Shown here piece by piece: positions 33,522 through 41,542 of a stretch of DNA of 64,000 bases. The notes below the pieces were generated by a model. That model searched no databases and was not told the origin of the DNA. It was given only the letters and a program-made list of their open reading frames with translations. Positions within the stretch are counted from its first letter, which is position 1, and each line of letters opens with the position of its first letter. The DNA is from REEB95 sp963785735 (GTDB lineage: Bacteria > Pseudomonadota > Alphaproteobacteria > ATCC43930 > CGMCC-115725): contig CAWAWJ010000001.1 in the NCBI GenBank assembly GCA_963785735.1, positions 744,001 through 808,000 of the forward strand. The letters are read 5' to 3'. The position numbers were made by a program, and so were the translations under genes.

Positions 33522-34661
33522 ATGACGGGAAAAACCCCGGCCGAGATTCCCCCCAAAATCCCGCAAGCCGATCCGCGCGCCTCTTATCGGGCCCGCCGCG
33601 CAGCATTCGGCCGCGCGATATCCCGCGTCTTGAAGGGCGGCCGCTATATCCTGGGCGCGGAGGTCGCGGGCTTCGAGCGCGAATTCGCGTCCTATATCGG
33701 CCAAGCCCACGGCATCGGCGTCGCCTCGGGCACCGATGCGCTGGTGCTGGGCTTGAAGGCGCTCGATCTGCCGCCGGGCTCCTATGTCGCAACCGTGTCG
33801 CATACCGCGGTCGCCACGGTGGCGGCGATCGAGCTCGCGGGCTTGAAACCGCTGCTGCTCGATATCGAGCGCGATTGCATGACGCTCGATCCGAACGCGC
33901 TTTCCCGCGCCCTCGAAAAGCCGCCGGGGAAAATCTCCGCGGTTATCCCGGTCCATCTCTACGGCCAGGCGGCCGATCTCGGCGCTCTCCTGCCTCTGGC
34001 GCGCCGGCACGGCCTCAAACTGATCGAGGATTGCGCCCAATCCCACGGCGCGGTTCTCGGGGGAAAGCGTCTCGGCGCCGTCGGCGATCTTTCCTGCTTC
34101 AGCTTTTACCCCACCAAGAATCTCGGCGCCTTCGGCGATGGCGGCGCGGTGCTGACCGGCGATCCCGCCCTGGCCGCGCGCCTCAAGGCTTTGCGCGAAT
34201 ATGGCTGGGGCGCGCGGTATGTGAGCGAAACGCCGGGCATGAATTCGCGCCTCGACGAGCTCCAGGCGGCGGTGTTGCGGGTGAAGTTGAAATATCTCGA
34301 CCGCGACAACCGGCGCCGCGCGTCGATCGCCTTGGCCTACGACCGGGGCCTGAAAGGCACGGGCCTGGTGCTGCCGGCGCGCCGCGCCAACGCAACCCAT
34401 GTCTTCCACCAATATGTGGTGCGCAGCCCGAAGCGCGATGCCTTGCGGGCGGCGCTCGAAAAACAGGGCATCGCCACCGGCATCCATTATCCGGTGCCGG
34501 TCCATCTCCAAGGGGCCTATCGCGGGCGGGTGGCGCTCGATCCGGCGGGCTTGCGTGAAACCGAACGCGCCTCGCGCGAGGTGTTGAGCCTGCCCATCTT
34601 CCCCGAACTCGGCGCGAAATCGGCGGCGCGCGTCATCGCGGCGATCCGCCAGTCGCTTTAG
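33522..34661 (+). CDS. DegT/DnrJ/EryC1/StrS family PLP-dependent sugar aminotransferase
   Basis: This 379-residue aminotransferase converts a keto-sugar nucleotide to an amino sugar. The PLP-binding Lys is in FSFYPTKNLGAFGDGGAV (about residues 192-209), with the cofactor Asp in LIEDCAQSHGA and the GVASGTDALVLGL motif. Conserved arginines and the HQYVVRSPKRDAL segment near the C-terminus fit the family. It is in one operon with the SDR upstream and its stop overlaps that of the convergent Crp/Fnr gene by 4 bases. Confidence 0.9.
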   Translation: MTGKTPAEIPPKIPQADPRASYRARRAAFGRAISRVLKGGRYILGAEVAGFEREFASYIGQAHGIGVASGTDALVLGLKALDLPPGSYVATVSHTAVATVAAIELAGLKPLLLDIERDCMTLDPNALSRALEKPPGKISAVIPVHLYGQAADLGALLPLARRHGLKLIEDCAQSHGAVLGGKRLGAVGDLSCFSFYPTKNLGAFGDGGAVLTGDPALAARLKALREYGWGARYVSETPGMNSRLDELQAAVLRVKLKYLDRDNRRRASIALAYDRGLKGTGLVLPARRANATHVFHQYVVRSPKRDALRAALEKQGIATGIHYPVPVHLQGAYRGRVALDPAGLRETERASREVLSLPIFPELGAKSAARVIAAIRQSL

Positions 34662-35386
34662 GGGGCGCCCCGGCCGCCGAGCAGGCGGTCGAATTCCCGC
34701 TTGGAAACGCCGTAGCACTCGCAGGAGCGGCGCACCAGGCCGCTTCGGTCGAGGATCGTGACATGGCCGCGGTTGTAGCGGATGAGGCCGGCCTGTTGCA
34801 GGCCGCCCGCCGCGCCCGAAACGCCGGTGCGCTGCACCCCCAGCATCATGGCCAGGAATTCCTGGGTGAGCAGGAACTCGTCCGATTCCATCCGGTCATG
34901 CGTCATCAGCATCCAGCGGGCGCAGCGCTGCTGGATGGAATGAAAGTGGTTGCACGCGGCCGATTGCGCGACCTGGTTGAAGAAGGCGTGGGCGTAGCGC
35001 AGCATCACCGCGCGCATCGAGGCGCTGCGCGCCAGTTCATTCTCGAACCGCTTCGCCTTCATCCTGAGCCCGGCGCCGGGAACCTGGACGTAAACGCTGG
35101 TGGGCGCCGTGTCGTCGCCGAACAGCAGAGGCAGCCCCACCACGCCCTCGTTGCCGATGGTTCCGACCTCGGCCGCCTGGCCGTTCGCCATGGTGTTCAC
35201 CAGCGAGCCGACGCCGGTCTCGATGAAATAGACGAATTCGGCGGTTTTCCGCGCGCGGTAAAGCGACTTCCGGTACCCCAGCGGAATCCGGTGAAGATGC
35301 GGGCGAAGCCGCGCGTAATCCCCCGATGTCAGCAAACCGAGCAACCGGTTGGCGGGCGGCTTCACGCTCTTGCGGCGGGCCTTCAT
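34658..35386 (-). CDS. Crp/Fnr family transcriptional regulator
   Basis: This 242-residue regulator has an N-terminal cyclic-nucleotide-binding-like beta barrel (about 20-130, FIETGVGSLVNTM and EVGTIGNEGVVGLPLL) and a C-terminal winged helix-turn-helix (EFLAMMLGVQRTGVSGAA at about 176-193). No FNR-type N-terminal cysteine cluster is present, so it is not an oxygen sensor of that class. The start at 35386 has GAGGAG 9 bases upstream. It is flanked by the two halves of the sugar cluster and may regulate it, though no target site was identified. Confidence 0.87.
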   Translation of the reverse strand: MKARRKSVKPPANRLLGLLTSGDYARLRPHLHRIPLGYRKSLYRARKTAEFVYFIETGVGSLVNTMANGQAAEVGTIGNEGVVGLPLLFGDDTAPTSVYVQVPGAGLRMKAKRFENELARSASMRAVMLRYAHAFFNQVAQSAACNHFHSIQQRCARWMLMTHDRMESDEFLLTQEFLAMMLGVQRTGVSGAAGGLQQAGLIRYNRGHVTILDRSGLVRRSCECYGVSKREFDRLLGGRGAP

Positions 35387-35798
35387 CTCGCTGCTCCTCT
35401 TGGCCGCGCCCGAACGCTTTGCGCGCGGCCTTGAACGGCGTCCGCCGTCCCGGCGGCACGGCCCTTGTCGTTCAAGAAATGGAATCGATAAGGCACGACC
35501 GCTCTCCACCGTCATTCGAGCGGGAGCGCGCGCAACCTCTCTTGGAGGGGGCAGGCGTTGTCTCTCAGCCGTCGGCGCCCAAAGGGTCGATACCGGCGAT
35601 GCCAAAACCCTATACCCCGTCTATGTCGGGTACCTAACATAATCGCCGGCGGCTCCAACCGCGCGGCCCGGGCGGCTTTGGCGGGATAGCCCCCAATGTC
35701 CGGTTTAAGTCAAAAGCGGGTATTTCCCGATGTCGGCGTCTTGGCCGGGCCGATGCGGCAGCGCCGCGCCCGCCCGGATCGAGGCGCTGGCGCCGGCC
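35387..35798. other. 412-bp intergenic region upstream of the Crp/Fnr gene
   Basis: No gene is convincing here. It is the 5' region of the minus-strand regulator and the 3' region of the minus-strand small gene at 35799. An AT-richer patch at about 35605-35650 includes a small inverted element (CCCGTCTATGTCGGG, about 35617-35631) that could belong to a promoter or operator on the minus strand. A G/C-rich inverted sequence (gaggcgctggcgccggcctta, 35781 onward) could stop transcription from the small gene. Confidence 0.4.
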
Positions 35799-36101
35799 TT
35801 AAACCCACGAATCCCATTCGTGTTCGATCTCTTCTTGCTTGCAGAAGGCGCGGAACTCATCGACCGCTTTGTCCCTGCCGGCGTATTTTTCCCGCAGCAG
35901 GGCGAATGCCAGCTTGGGGAGCGCCGAGGCGGGAACGTCGATCCAGAACTCGTAATCGCTGTCGCCCCATATCTCCTCGACGATCTTGCCCATGTCTTGG
36001 GTGTCTAATTTGACCGCGCCATCGGCGCCGACGGACAGGCGAACCGAGCGGAAATTATCGCCCTCCCGGCGATAGAGCTCGGTTGAATGGGTTTCCGTCA
36101 T
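35799..36101 (-). CDS. Conserved-looking hypothetical protein, 100 residues
   Basis: I do not recognise a named family. The protein is acidic and soluble, with no signal peptide. Its features are an N-terminal YRREGDNFRSVRLSVGADG segment, an IVEEIWGDSDYEFWIDVPA segment and a charged C-terminus ending HEWDSWV. Codon usage is like its neighbours, and AGGCAAAGG lies before the ATG at 36101, so it is a genuine gene. It is the last gene of the minus-strand glycosylation run, 47 bases after the flippase-like gene, but may be independent of it. Confidence 0.75.
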   Translation of the reverse strand: MTETHSTELYRREGDNFRSVRLSVGADGAVKLDTQDMGKIVEEIWGDSDYEFWIDVPASALPKLAFALLREKYAGRDKAVDEFRAFCKQEEIEHEWDSWV

Positions 36102-36148
36102 CCTTTGCCTCCCGAAACCTCGCCGATCTTGCTTTACGAATCCGCGCC

Positions 36149-36496
36149 CTAGCCGAGCCGGTGCAGCAGCGCCACGCCCGCCAGGATGAGCGCGATGGCG
36201 CCAACCTTGCCCGGCGTCAGCGATTCGTCCCAGGCGAAATGCGCCACCACCGCCACCACCACATAGCTCACCGCCACCGAGGGATAGGCCACCGAGACCG
36301 GAATCTTGCGGATGGCGATGAGATAGAAAAAGGCGGCGCAGCCGTAAAACCCCACGCCCAAGATGGTGTAGATGCTGAGAAGCTGGGCCAGGAGATCGGC
36401 CGATCCCTGCACGCCGCTTTTGAGCAGCAACTGGCCGCAAACCGCGATCAGGATGCCGCCGAACAGCGCGGCGTAATAAGGCAGCAAAACCGGCAT
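36149..36496 (-). CDS. Four-helix SMR/EamA-type transporter subunit, ArnE/ArnF-like
   Basis: This 115-residue protein has four predicted helices of the small multidrug resistance/EamA half-unit type. The first helix contains GQLLLKSGV, with a Lys where drug exporters carry the essential Glu, and later come AIRKIPVSVAYP and ALILAGVALL. This pattern matches ArnE/ArnF and related polyprenyl-phosphate-sugar flippase subunits. It shares one base with the GT2 gene upstream. In context it probably moves the GT2 product to the periplasmic face. Confidence 0.8.
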   Translation of the reverse strand: MPVLLPYYAALFGGILIAVCGQLLLKSGVQGSADLLAQLLSIYTILGVGFYGCAAFFYLIAIRKIPVSVAYPSVAVSYVVVAVVAHFAWDESLTPGKVGAIALILAGVALLHRLG

Positions 36497-37470
36497 TACA
36501 CGCTCCTGACGATTCCGGGCCGCGCCGCGCGCTCGGCGGCCTCGTTGCGGGTCACGTCGCGCACCACCGCTTGCGGCTTGCGGTTGACGGTCAGATAGAG
36601 CCTTCCGAGATACTCGCCGATCAATCCCAGGATCAGCAGCTGCACGCCCGAGAGCAGCATCACCGCCACGGTGAGCGAGGCCCAGCCGGGCGGCGTCTGT
36701 TCGAGGAAGATCGCGTCCACCGCGGCCCAGGCGGCGCCGATCACGCCCAGGATGCTCAAGGTGAAACCGGCGAATGTGGCGAGCCGCAGCGGCATGACCG
36801 AGAAATTGACGAACATGTTGAGCCAGAGCCGCACCAGCCGGCGCAGATTGTAGTTGCTGCTGCCATGCGCGCGCGCCAGATGCTCGACTTCGAGGCTGTC
36901 GATGCGCTGCGTCACCTGCAACAAGAGCCCGTCGATATAGGGGAAGGGCCCTTCATAGGCGACCGCCTGGCTTACGGCGAAGGCGCTGATGCAGCGGAAG
37001 CTCGAAAGATAAAGCCCCTTGGGCTTGTCGAGCACGTAATCGGCGACCCGGTTGGTGAAGCGGCTGCCGAGATTGCGCCAGCCGGCATGCTGTTTCTCGA
37101 TCGGCTTGGCATAGACCACGTCGGAGCCTGTCGCCTGGGCGTGGCGCAACAACCGCAGCACCTCGCCCGGCGGGTTTTGCAGATCGTCGTCCATGGTGAT
37201 GACATGCGATCCGCGCGCCTGGCGCAACCCCGCCATCACCGCGTTGTGCTCGCCGTAATTGCGCGCGAGGTCCACCAACGTGACCGGTATGCGGGTGCGG
37301 CGAATCAACGCGCGGCAGACCTCGAGGCTGTCATCCGGGCTGTTGTCGTTGACCAGCACGATCTCATGCCCGCCCGGAACCTCGAGCCCGGCGAGGGCGT
37401 TCACGAGATCGCCGACGCTCCGGGCGCCGTTATAGACCGGGATGACGATGCTGAGCGCGAAACTGGTCAT
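36496..37470 (-). CDS. GT2 polyprenyl-phosphate glycosyltransferase (GtrB/ArnC/DPM1-like)
   Basis: This 324-residue membrane-bound glycosyltransferase has a GT-A domain with LSIVIPVYNGARSV, LVNDNSPDDSLEV and the catalytic metal motif TMDDDLQNPP. Two C-terminal helices (about 228-255 and 265-292) end in GLIGEYLGRLYL. This arrangement is that of GtrB and ArnC, which transfer a sugar from a nucleotide to undecaprenyl phosphate on the cytoplasmic side. The start at 37470 overlaps the methyltransferase stop (ATGA). Confidence 0.9.
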   Translation of the reverse strand: MTSFALSIVIPVYNGARSVGDLVNALAGLEVPGGHEIVLVNDNSPDDSLEVCRALIRRTRIPVTLVDLARNYGEHNAVMAGLRQARGSHVITMDDDLQNPPGEVLRLLRHAQATGSDVVYAKPIEKQHAGWRNLGSRFTNRVADYVLDKPKGLYLSSFRCISAFAVSQAVAYEGPFPYIDGLLLQVTQRIDSLEVEHLARAHGSSNYNLRRLVRLWLNMFVNFSVMPLRLATFAGFTLSILGVIGAAWAAVDAIFLEQTPPGWASLTVAVMLLSGVQLLILGLIGEYLGRLYLTVNRKPQAVVRDVTRNEAAERAARPGIVRSV

Positions 37471-38207
37471 GGCCTCACTCCGGCCGCCAGAATCGAGCCG
37501 CCGAAGGGAAGACGCAAGCCCCATGCGAGGAGAAGGGCGAGAAGCCGCGACTCGGTCGCCGCCACCCCATAAAGGAGCCATTCCAGCGGCGCCGGCAGCA
37601 AGGCCACGTCGCTTGCGGCGTCCGATGAGCCGAGCTTGCGCCGCGCCACCATCAGGGGAAAGAGCAGGGTGTTCCAATAGGTGGTCCGGATGCGGGCGAA
37701 ACCGGCTTCCGCCATGAGCGCGGCCACCTCGGCGCTGGCGTAGCGCCGGACATTGCCGACGGCGCGGTCATGCGCCGAGAAGAGCCAGCGATAGGCCGGC
37801 AGGTTCAAAACCAATACCCCGCCGGGCTTGAGGCAGCGGCGCATTTCCAAGAGCGCCTTGTGCTGGTCGACGCCGCCATGGCACAGCACGTCGGCGCTGA
37901 ACACGGCATCGAAGGCGCCGTCGGCGAAGGGCAGCGCCGCGATCGAGCCTTGCGCGGCCGTGGCGCCCTTGCCCCGCGCGCGCGTGCAGGCGAAAAAATC
38001 TCGGTCCATGCCGGCGCAAAACAGGGCCGGCCGCGATTCCCCGAGCCGCGCCAGAAACCCGCCGGTGCCGCAACCGGCGTCGAGGATGCGTTGGCCTGCA
38101 CCCTTGCCACTCCGTCGCCACGCCTCGATCAGATTCCGGTGCAGCGCCCGGAACCACCACATCCGTTCTTCCGCTTCGTCCAGGCGCTCATATTCGCCGC
38201 GTTCCAA
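37467..38207 (-). CDS. Class I SAM-dependent methyltransferase
   Basis: The 246-residue protein has an MWWFRALHRNLIEAW N-terminus and motif I RILDAGCGTGGFLARLG (about residues 40-56). The acidic post-motif, DAVFSADVLCHGG and LKPGGVLVLNLPAYRWLFS segments are typical of methyltransferases found with glycolipid genes. A hydrophobic C-terminus may associate with the membrane. It lies between the ArnT-like and GT2 genes, so a sugar or lipid intermediate is a likely substrate. Confidence 0.85.
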   Translation of the reverse strand: MERGEYERLDEAEERMWWFRALHRNLIEAWRRSGKGAGQRILDAGCGTGGFLARLGESRPALFCAGMDRDFFACTRARGKGATAAQGSIAALPFADGAFDAVFSADVLCHGGVDQHKALLEMRRCLKPGGVLVLNLPAYRWLFSAHDRAVGNVRRYASAEVAALMAEAGFARIRTTYWNTLLFPLMVARRKLGSSDAASDVALLPAPLEWLLYGVAATESRLLALLLAWGLRLPFGGSILAAGVRP

Positions 38208-38222
38208 GGCGTGTCCCCGGCC

Positions 38223-39896
38223 TCAGCCGCCGACGGCGATGGCGCCGCGCCGCGCCTGCGCCAAAACGGCGCGGCGGTCGAGCACCACCGACAACAGCGT
38301 GCCCATGCGCTCGACGCGGTAGATTTCCTTGCCGGTCACGGTCTTGTTGCATTCGTCCTTGGTGAAGGCGATGACGAATTGCGCGTTGTCGCGGTCGGCG
38401 GTGAAGATGAAATTGGGCGGGAAGTAATAGGCGGCGGAAACCGGCGGGCCGCAGGCGAACACCGTGAAATCGTGATCCATGAAATCGGCGCCATATTCCT
38501 GGCGCAGGTAATTCTCCAGCGCCTGCGCGTCCTCGGCGTAGGAATTGGCCCAGTAATCGAGCTTGAACAGCCCCTCGGCGCCATGCGTGCCGCCGATGAA
38601 GGCGTTGTAATAGACGTATTCGTCGGGGTGCAGCATGGCCATGACCGAGACATGGATCAGGCCGTAAAGCGCCAAGGCGCCATAGGCGGCGCGGCGGTAG
38701 CGCCATTGCGCGAGATATCCGAGCGCGATATCGGCGACAATCGCCGCCGCCGCCGCGATCAGCGGCAGCACGAAGATGAAATGCCGCATGCCGTCGAACA
38801 GCACCGCCTTGATCGCCACCGCATAGGCGATGGGGAAGACAATGGCGAAGCCGAGGACGCCATAGCCGATGATCCGGTCGCGCCCCACGCCGCGCCACCC
38901 TTCGCGCTTCAAGCCGAAATAGGCCGCCACCGGCGCCGCCGCCAGCAGGATCAGCACCAGCTCGGGCAGCGCGAGCAGGATATAGGTCGGCAGATATTCC
39001 CAGGGCAGGTCGCCCGCCGGCACGTATTCGCCGGCGAACAATGTCCGGAAGGGGAAGATCTCATGCGAGAAATAAATGAGCGCCTTGACCGGGTTGACGA
39101 AGGGCGAGGCTTGCGCCCAGGGCCAGAACAGCAGCATCACCGGATAGGCCACGACCGCCACCGGCGCCAGCACCCGCCAGAAACAAATCCAGCTATCGGC
39201 CAGCGCGCCCTTGAGGCTCTTGCTCTCGCCGAACCGCCAGGCCACGAACAGCGCCAGCGCCAGCCCCACATAGAACAGGATCAGCAGCCCGCCGACCCGC
39301 ACCGCCAGCGCCAGCCCGGTGGCCAGGCCCAGCTTCGCCACCAGACGCCAATCGGGCCGGGGCAAGCCGGGCAGCAGCCGCACCAGGTAATAGAGCGACC
39401 ATGCCATGCCGACGGCGAAGGGCGCGTCCTTGGGGTTGTTGAACATCTGGCCGTAGAAATTGGGCGTGAGCGTCAGGAACAGCGCCGCGAAAAATCCGGC
39501 GCGCGGGCCGGCGAGCGCCCGGCCGAGCTTCCAGGTTCCGGCGATGCCGAGGAGGCCGATGAGGGCGTCGAACAGATGCCTTGTCTCGTAAGTGCCGAAA
39601 GGCGAGACGCGGTTCAACGCCGCCGCGGTCATGTCGAAACCGGCGCCGTAATTGAAGAGATCGAGATAATGCAGGCTCGACCGGTCCCGGAAAAAGGTCA
39701 GGTAAAAATTGAGCACCGCCTCGCCGTACCAGTTATGCACGTCCTCGTCCCAGGTGACGCCGTAATCGGTGAAGGTCGCCAGGATCAGCACGAACACGAC
39801 GAAGAACAGCGCCAGCGCCAGCTGATCCCAGCCGGGCCGCCAGAAGGCGGGGCCCGGCGCCGCGTTCGCGTCCTCGATGTCCCGTCCGCCGCTCAT
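38223..39896 (-). CDS. GT39/ArnT-like membrane glycosyltransferase
   Basis: The 557-residue multi-spanning protein of the GT-C type has about ten hydrophobic segments. The first periplasmic loop contains FTDYGVTWDEDVHNWYGEA, giving the acidic DE motif expected of GT-C catalysis. PNFYGQMFNNPKDAPFA is also present, as is a C-terminal periplasmic domain with YYFPPNFIFTADRD. Such enzymes take a polyprenyl-phosphate sugar and glycosylate lipid A, O-antigen or protein. The start at 39896 overlaps the upstream glycosyltransferase stop (ATGA). Confidence 0.85.
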   Translation of the reverse strand: MSGGRDIEDANAAPGPAFWRPGWDQLALALFFVVFVLILATFTDYGVTWDEDVHNWYGEAVLNFYLTFFRDRSSLHYLDLFNYGAGFDMTAAALNRVSPFGTYETRHLFDALIGLLGIAGTWKLGRALAGPRAGFFAALFLTLTPNFYGQMFNNPKDAPFAVGMAWSLYYLVRLLPGLPRPDWRLVAKLGLATGLALAVRVGGLLILFYVGLALALFVAWRFGESKSLKGALADSWICFWRVLAPVAVVAYPVMLLFWPWAQASPFVNPVKALIYFSHEIFPFRTLFAGEYVPAGDLPWEYLPTYILLALPELVLILLAAAPVAAYFGLKREGWRGVGRDRIIGYGVLGFAIVFPIAYAVAIKAVLFDGMRHFIFVLPLIAAAAAIVADIALGYLAQWRYRRAAYGALALYGLIHVSVMAMLHPDEYVYYNAFIGGTHGAEGLFKLDYWANSYAEDAQALENYLRQEYGADFMDHDFTVFACGPPVSAAYYFPPNFIFTADRDNAQFVIAFTKDECNKTVTGKEIYRVERMGTLLSVVLDRRAVLAQARRGAIAVGG

Positions 39897-41053
39897 AATC
39901 CGATTCCGGCCAGCATGGGGGGCAGCACCTGGGATGACGCGAAATATTGGGAAGCCAGATCGCGCGCGGCCCTGGCGTGACGCTTGTAATCGGCGTTGAC
40001 GGCCTCGATCGCCGCGAGCGCGCCCGCTTCGTCGGAATACTGGAACAGGCCTTCGCCCACCGGATAGAAGCGCGAAAAGCCCGTATCCATGGTCACAACC
40101 GGCCTTCCCGAGGCGAGATAGCAGACGCTGCGGTCGCTGAACCAGCCGCTCCGGGGCCGCACATAGATGTCCTTGGCGACCGTGAACTCGCCGCGCGAGG
40201 CGCGGATGAAATCGCCATAGGCGTCGATTGTGAGCGACACGTCGCGCGCGTCGATCACCCGCCAGCCCTTGGCTTTGATGGAGGATTCGGCCTCCGGGGG
40301 CGCGGAGTTGAGCGCGACGGTGAAGCCCTGGGAGGACTTTCCCGGCAGGTCGAGAAACTTGAGGAAGTTGGTGTGCTTCGACCAGACATAGCGCTCGCCC
40401 TGGAAGTCGATGTTCTTGCCCTTGTTCTCCCAGGTGGCGATGGTGGAGAAATTCGCGCCGCCCGTCTCGTCGGCCGGCCAAAGCTCGAGCACCACCGGCG
40501 GGCGCGTCTTCTGCCAGGGAATGCCGCAAAGCGGCACGATCCAGCCCGGGCCGCCCACATTCTCGCCATAGGTGAAGAAATGGGTGTGGGCGTCGAGATA
40601 GGCGCGCGCGGCGGGATCGGCCTCGGCGTATTTGATCTGCTCATAGACCGGATCGGTGTCCACCATCACGCGGCGCGGGCACGTCATGTGATGATCGCGC
40701 AGCCTGGTCGCGCCGCAGAGATTGAAGAGCGCGTCGGCGCTTTTGAAGAGCCCGGCCACGCCCTCGCGCGAGAGGCCGTGATAGCGGTCCTCGATCGCGT
40801 CCCAATAGGCCCAGCGGTGCCCGAGGCCGAAGCGCTCCATGAGATTTTTCAGATAGGCGATGTTGGGCGCGTTGTCGTTGGTGACGCTGTTGAGCCGGGG
40901 ATCGTAGGGATTGGCGCCGTGATCCTCGACATACCAGGTCTCGAGCCCGAGGCGCTCGAAGCCCAGCAGATAATGCAGCGCCTGCCAGGCGATGCCGGCC
41001 AGCGGCATCTGACCCGCGAAATGCAGCACCACCACCCGCCCGCGCGACGCCAT
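39893..41053 (-). CDS. Glycosyltransferase-like protein, GT-B type
   Basis: This 386-residue soluble protein has an N-terminal VVVLHFAGQMPLAGIAWQAL segment and a C-terminal half resembling GT4/CgeB-type glycosyltransferases. The relevant C-terminal motifs are RSGWFSDRSVCYLASGRPV, FSRFYPVGEGLFQYSDEAG and a terminal helix ASQYFASSQVLPPML. The exact family is uncertain. The start at 41053 has no strong ribosome binding site. It is the first gene of the minus-strand glycosylation run and is coupled to the ArnT-like gene. Confidence 0.75.
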   Translation of the reverse strand: MASRGRVVVLHFAGQMPLAGIAWQALHYLLGFERLGLETWYVEDHGANPYDPRLNSVTNDNAPNIAYLKNLMERFGLGHRWAYWDAIEDRYHGLSREGVAGLFKSADALFNLCGATRLRDHHMTCPRRVMVDTDPVYEQIKYAEADPAARAYLDAHTHFFTYGENVGGPGWIVPLCGIPWQKTRPPVVLELWPADETGGANFSTIATWENKGKNIDFQGERYVWSKHTNFLKFLDLPGKSSQGFTVALNSAPPEAESSIKAKGWRVIDARDVSLTIDAYGDFIRASRGEFTVAKDIYVRPRSGWFSDRSVCYLASGRPVVTMDTGFSRFYPVGEGLFQYSDEAGALAAIEAVNADYKRHARAARDLASQYFASSQVLPPMLAGIGL

Positions 41054-41100
41054 GCCCGAACTTCTCCGGCCCGATTTGCGGCCGACAATAGCAGAGCTCC

Positions 41101-41400
41101 CGGCCCGCCGCGCCCTTTGCCGCCCTCCCGGCCCGGACTCCGCAAGCACCCTGGGCCGGCCCGCGCCCTTTGCCGTTCTCCCTGCCTAACTCCGCAGCCC
41201 CCCGGGCCGGCCGCGCCCTTTGCCGTTCTCCCCCGGCCCGACTCCGCAATCACCCCCGGGCCGGCCGCACCCTTTGCCGTCCTTCCCAGCCCGACTCCGC
41301 GAGCACCCCCGGGCCGGCCTCGCCCTTTTTGCCGTTCTCCCGGCCTAACTCCGCAAGGCTGCCGGGGTTCGCCCCGCCCTTTGCCGTCCTTTTGCCCCTC
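41101..41400. repeat. Degenerate tandem repeat, six ~53-bp units
   Basis: The core GCCCTTTGCCG (with small variants) starts at 41112, 41165, 41215, 41269, 41322 and 41376, giving periods of 53, 50, 54, 53 and 54 bases. The rest of each unit reads roughly CCGGGCCGG, the core, TTCTCCCGGCC, ACTCCGCAA and GCACCC. The units are degenerate over their whole length rather than having constant repeats and unique spacers. Frames on both strands through it are low-complexity and not credible proteins. Confidence 0.88.
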
Positions 41401-41442
41401 GCCCCCGGCAGCCCTCGCCACCCTTGCCCTTCACGCCAAGCT

Positions 41443-41470
41443 TATATATTATCAATATTGATAATATATA
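41443..41470. promoter_or_regulatory. Perfect 28-bp AT-rich palindrome, candidate operator/promoter of the HTH-citrate synthase gene
   Basis: The left half TATATATTATCAAT (41443-41456) is exactly the reverse complement of the right half ATTGATAATATATA (41457-41470). It contains only four G/C bases in a very GC-rich region and contains -10-like TATATT sequences on both strands. It lies 72 bases before the start of a gene with a MerR-like DNA-binding domain, which suggests an autoregulatory operator overlapping a promoter. Confidence 0.65.
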
Positions 41471-41542
41471 TTGCCATACCTCGATAAACGAAACGAGGAA
41501 TAGGGAAAACCCGAGTTTTTGGGCCGGAGGTCCAAGGCGCGC

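Larger units (their letters stand above)
41054..41542. other. 489-bp intergenic region holding a tandem repeat and an AT-rich palindrome
   Basis: The left 350 bases are a G/C-rich, cytosine-biased tandem repeat. After 41440 the composition switches abruptly to AT-rich for 40 bases (the palindrome). Two further small stems follow before the HTH gene: CCTCG...CGAGG at about 41478-41497 and AAAAC-CCGA-GTTTT at about 41506-41519. Divergent promoters for the glycosyltransferase run and the HTH-citrate synthase gene must lie here. Confidence 0.7.

Noticed and set aside
41101..41400. CRISPR array
   Set aside because: Units are 50-54 bp and degenerate throughout; there are no constant direct repeats separated by unique spacers, and no cas genes.
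40849..41487. Proteins encoded by the tandem repeat on either strand
   Set aside because: Low-complexity Gly/Arg or Pro/Ser/Arg translations that follow the DNA repeat; no ribosome binding site or motif.
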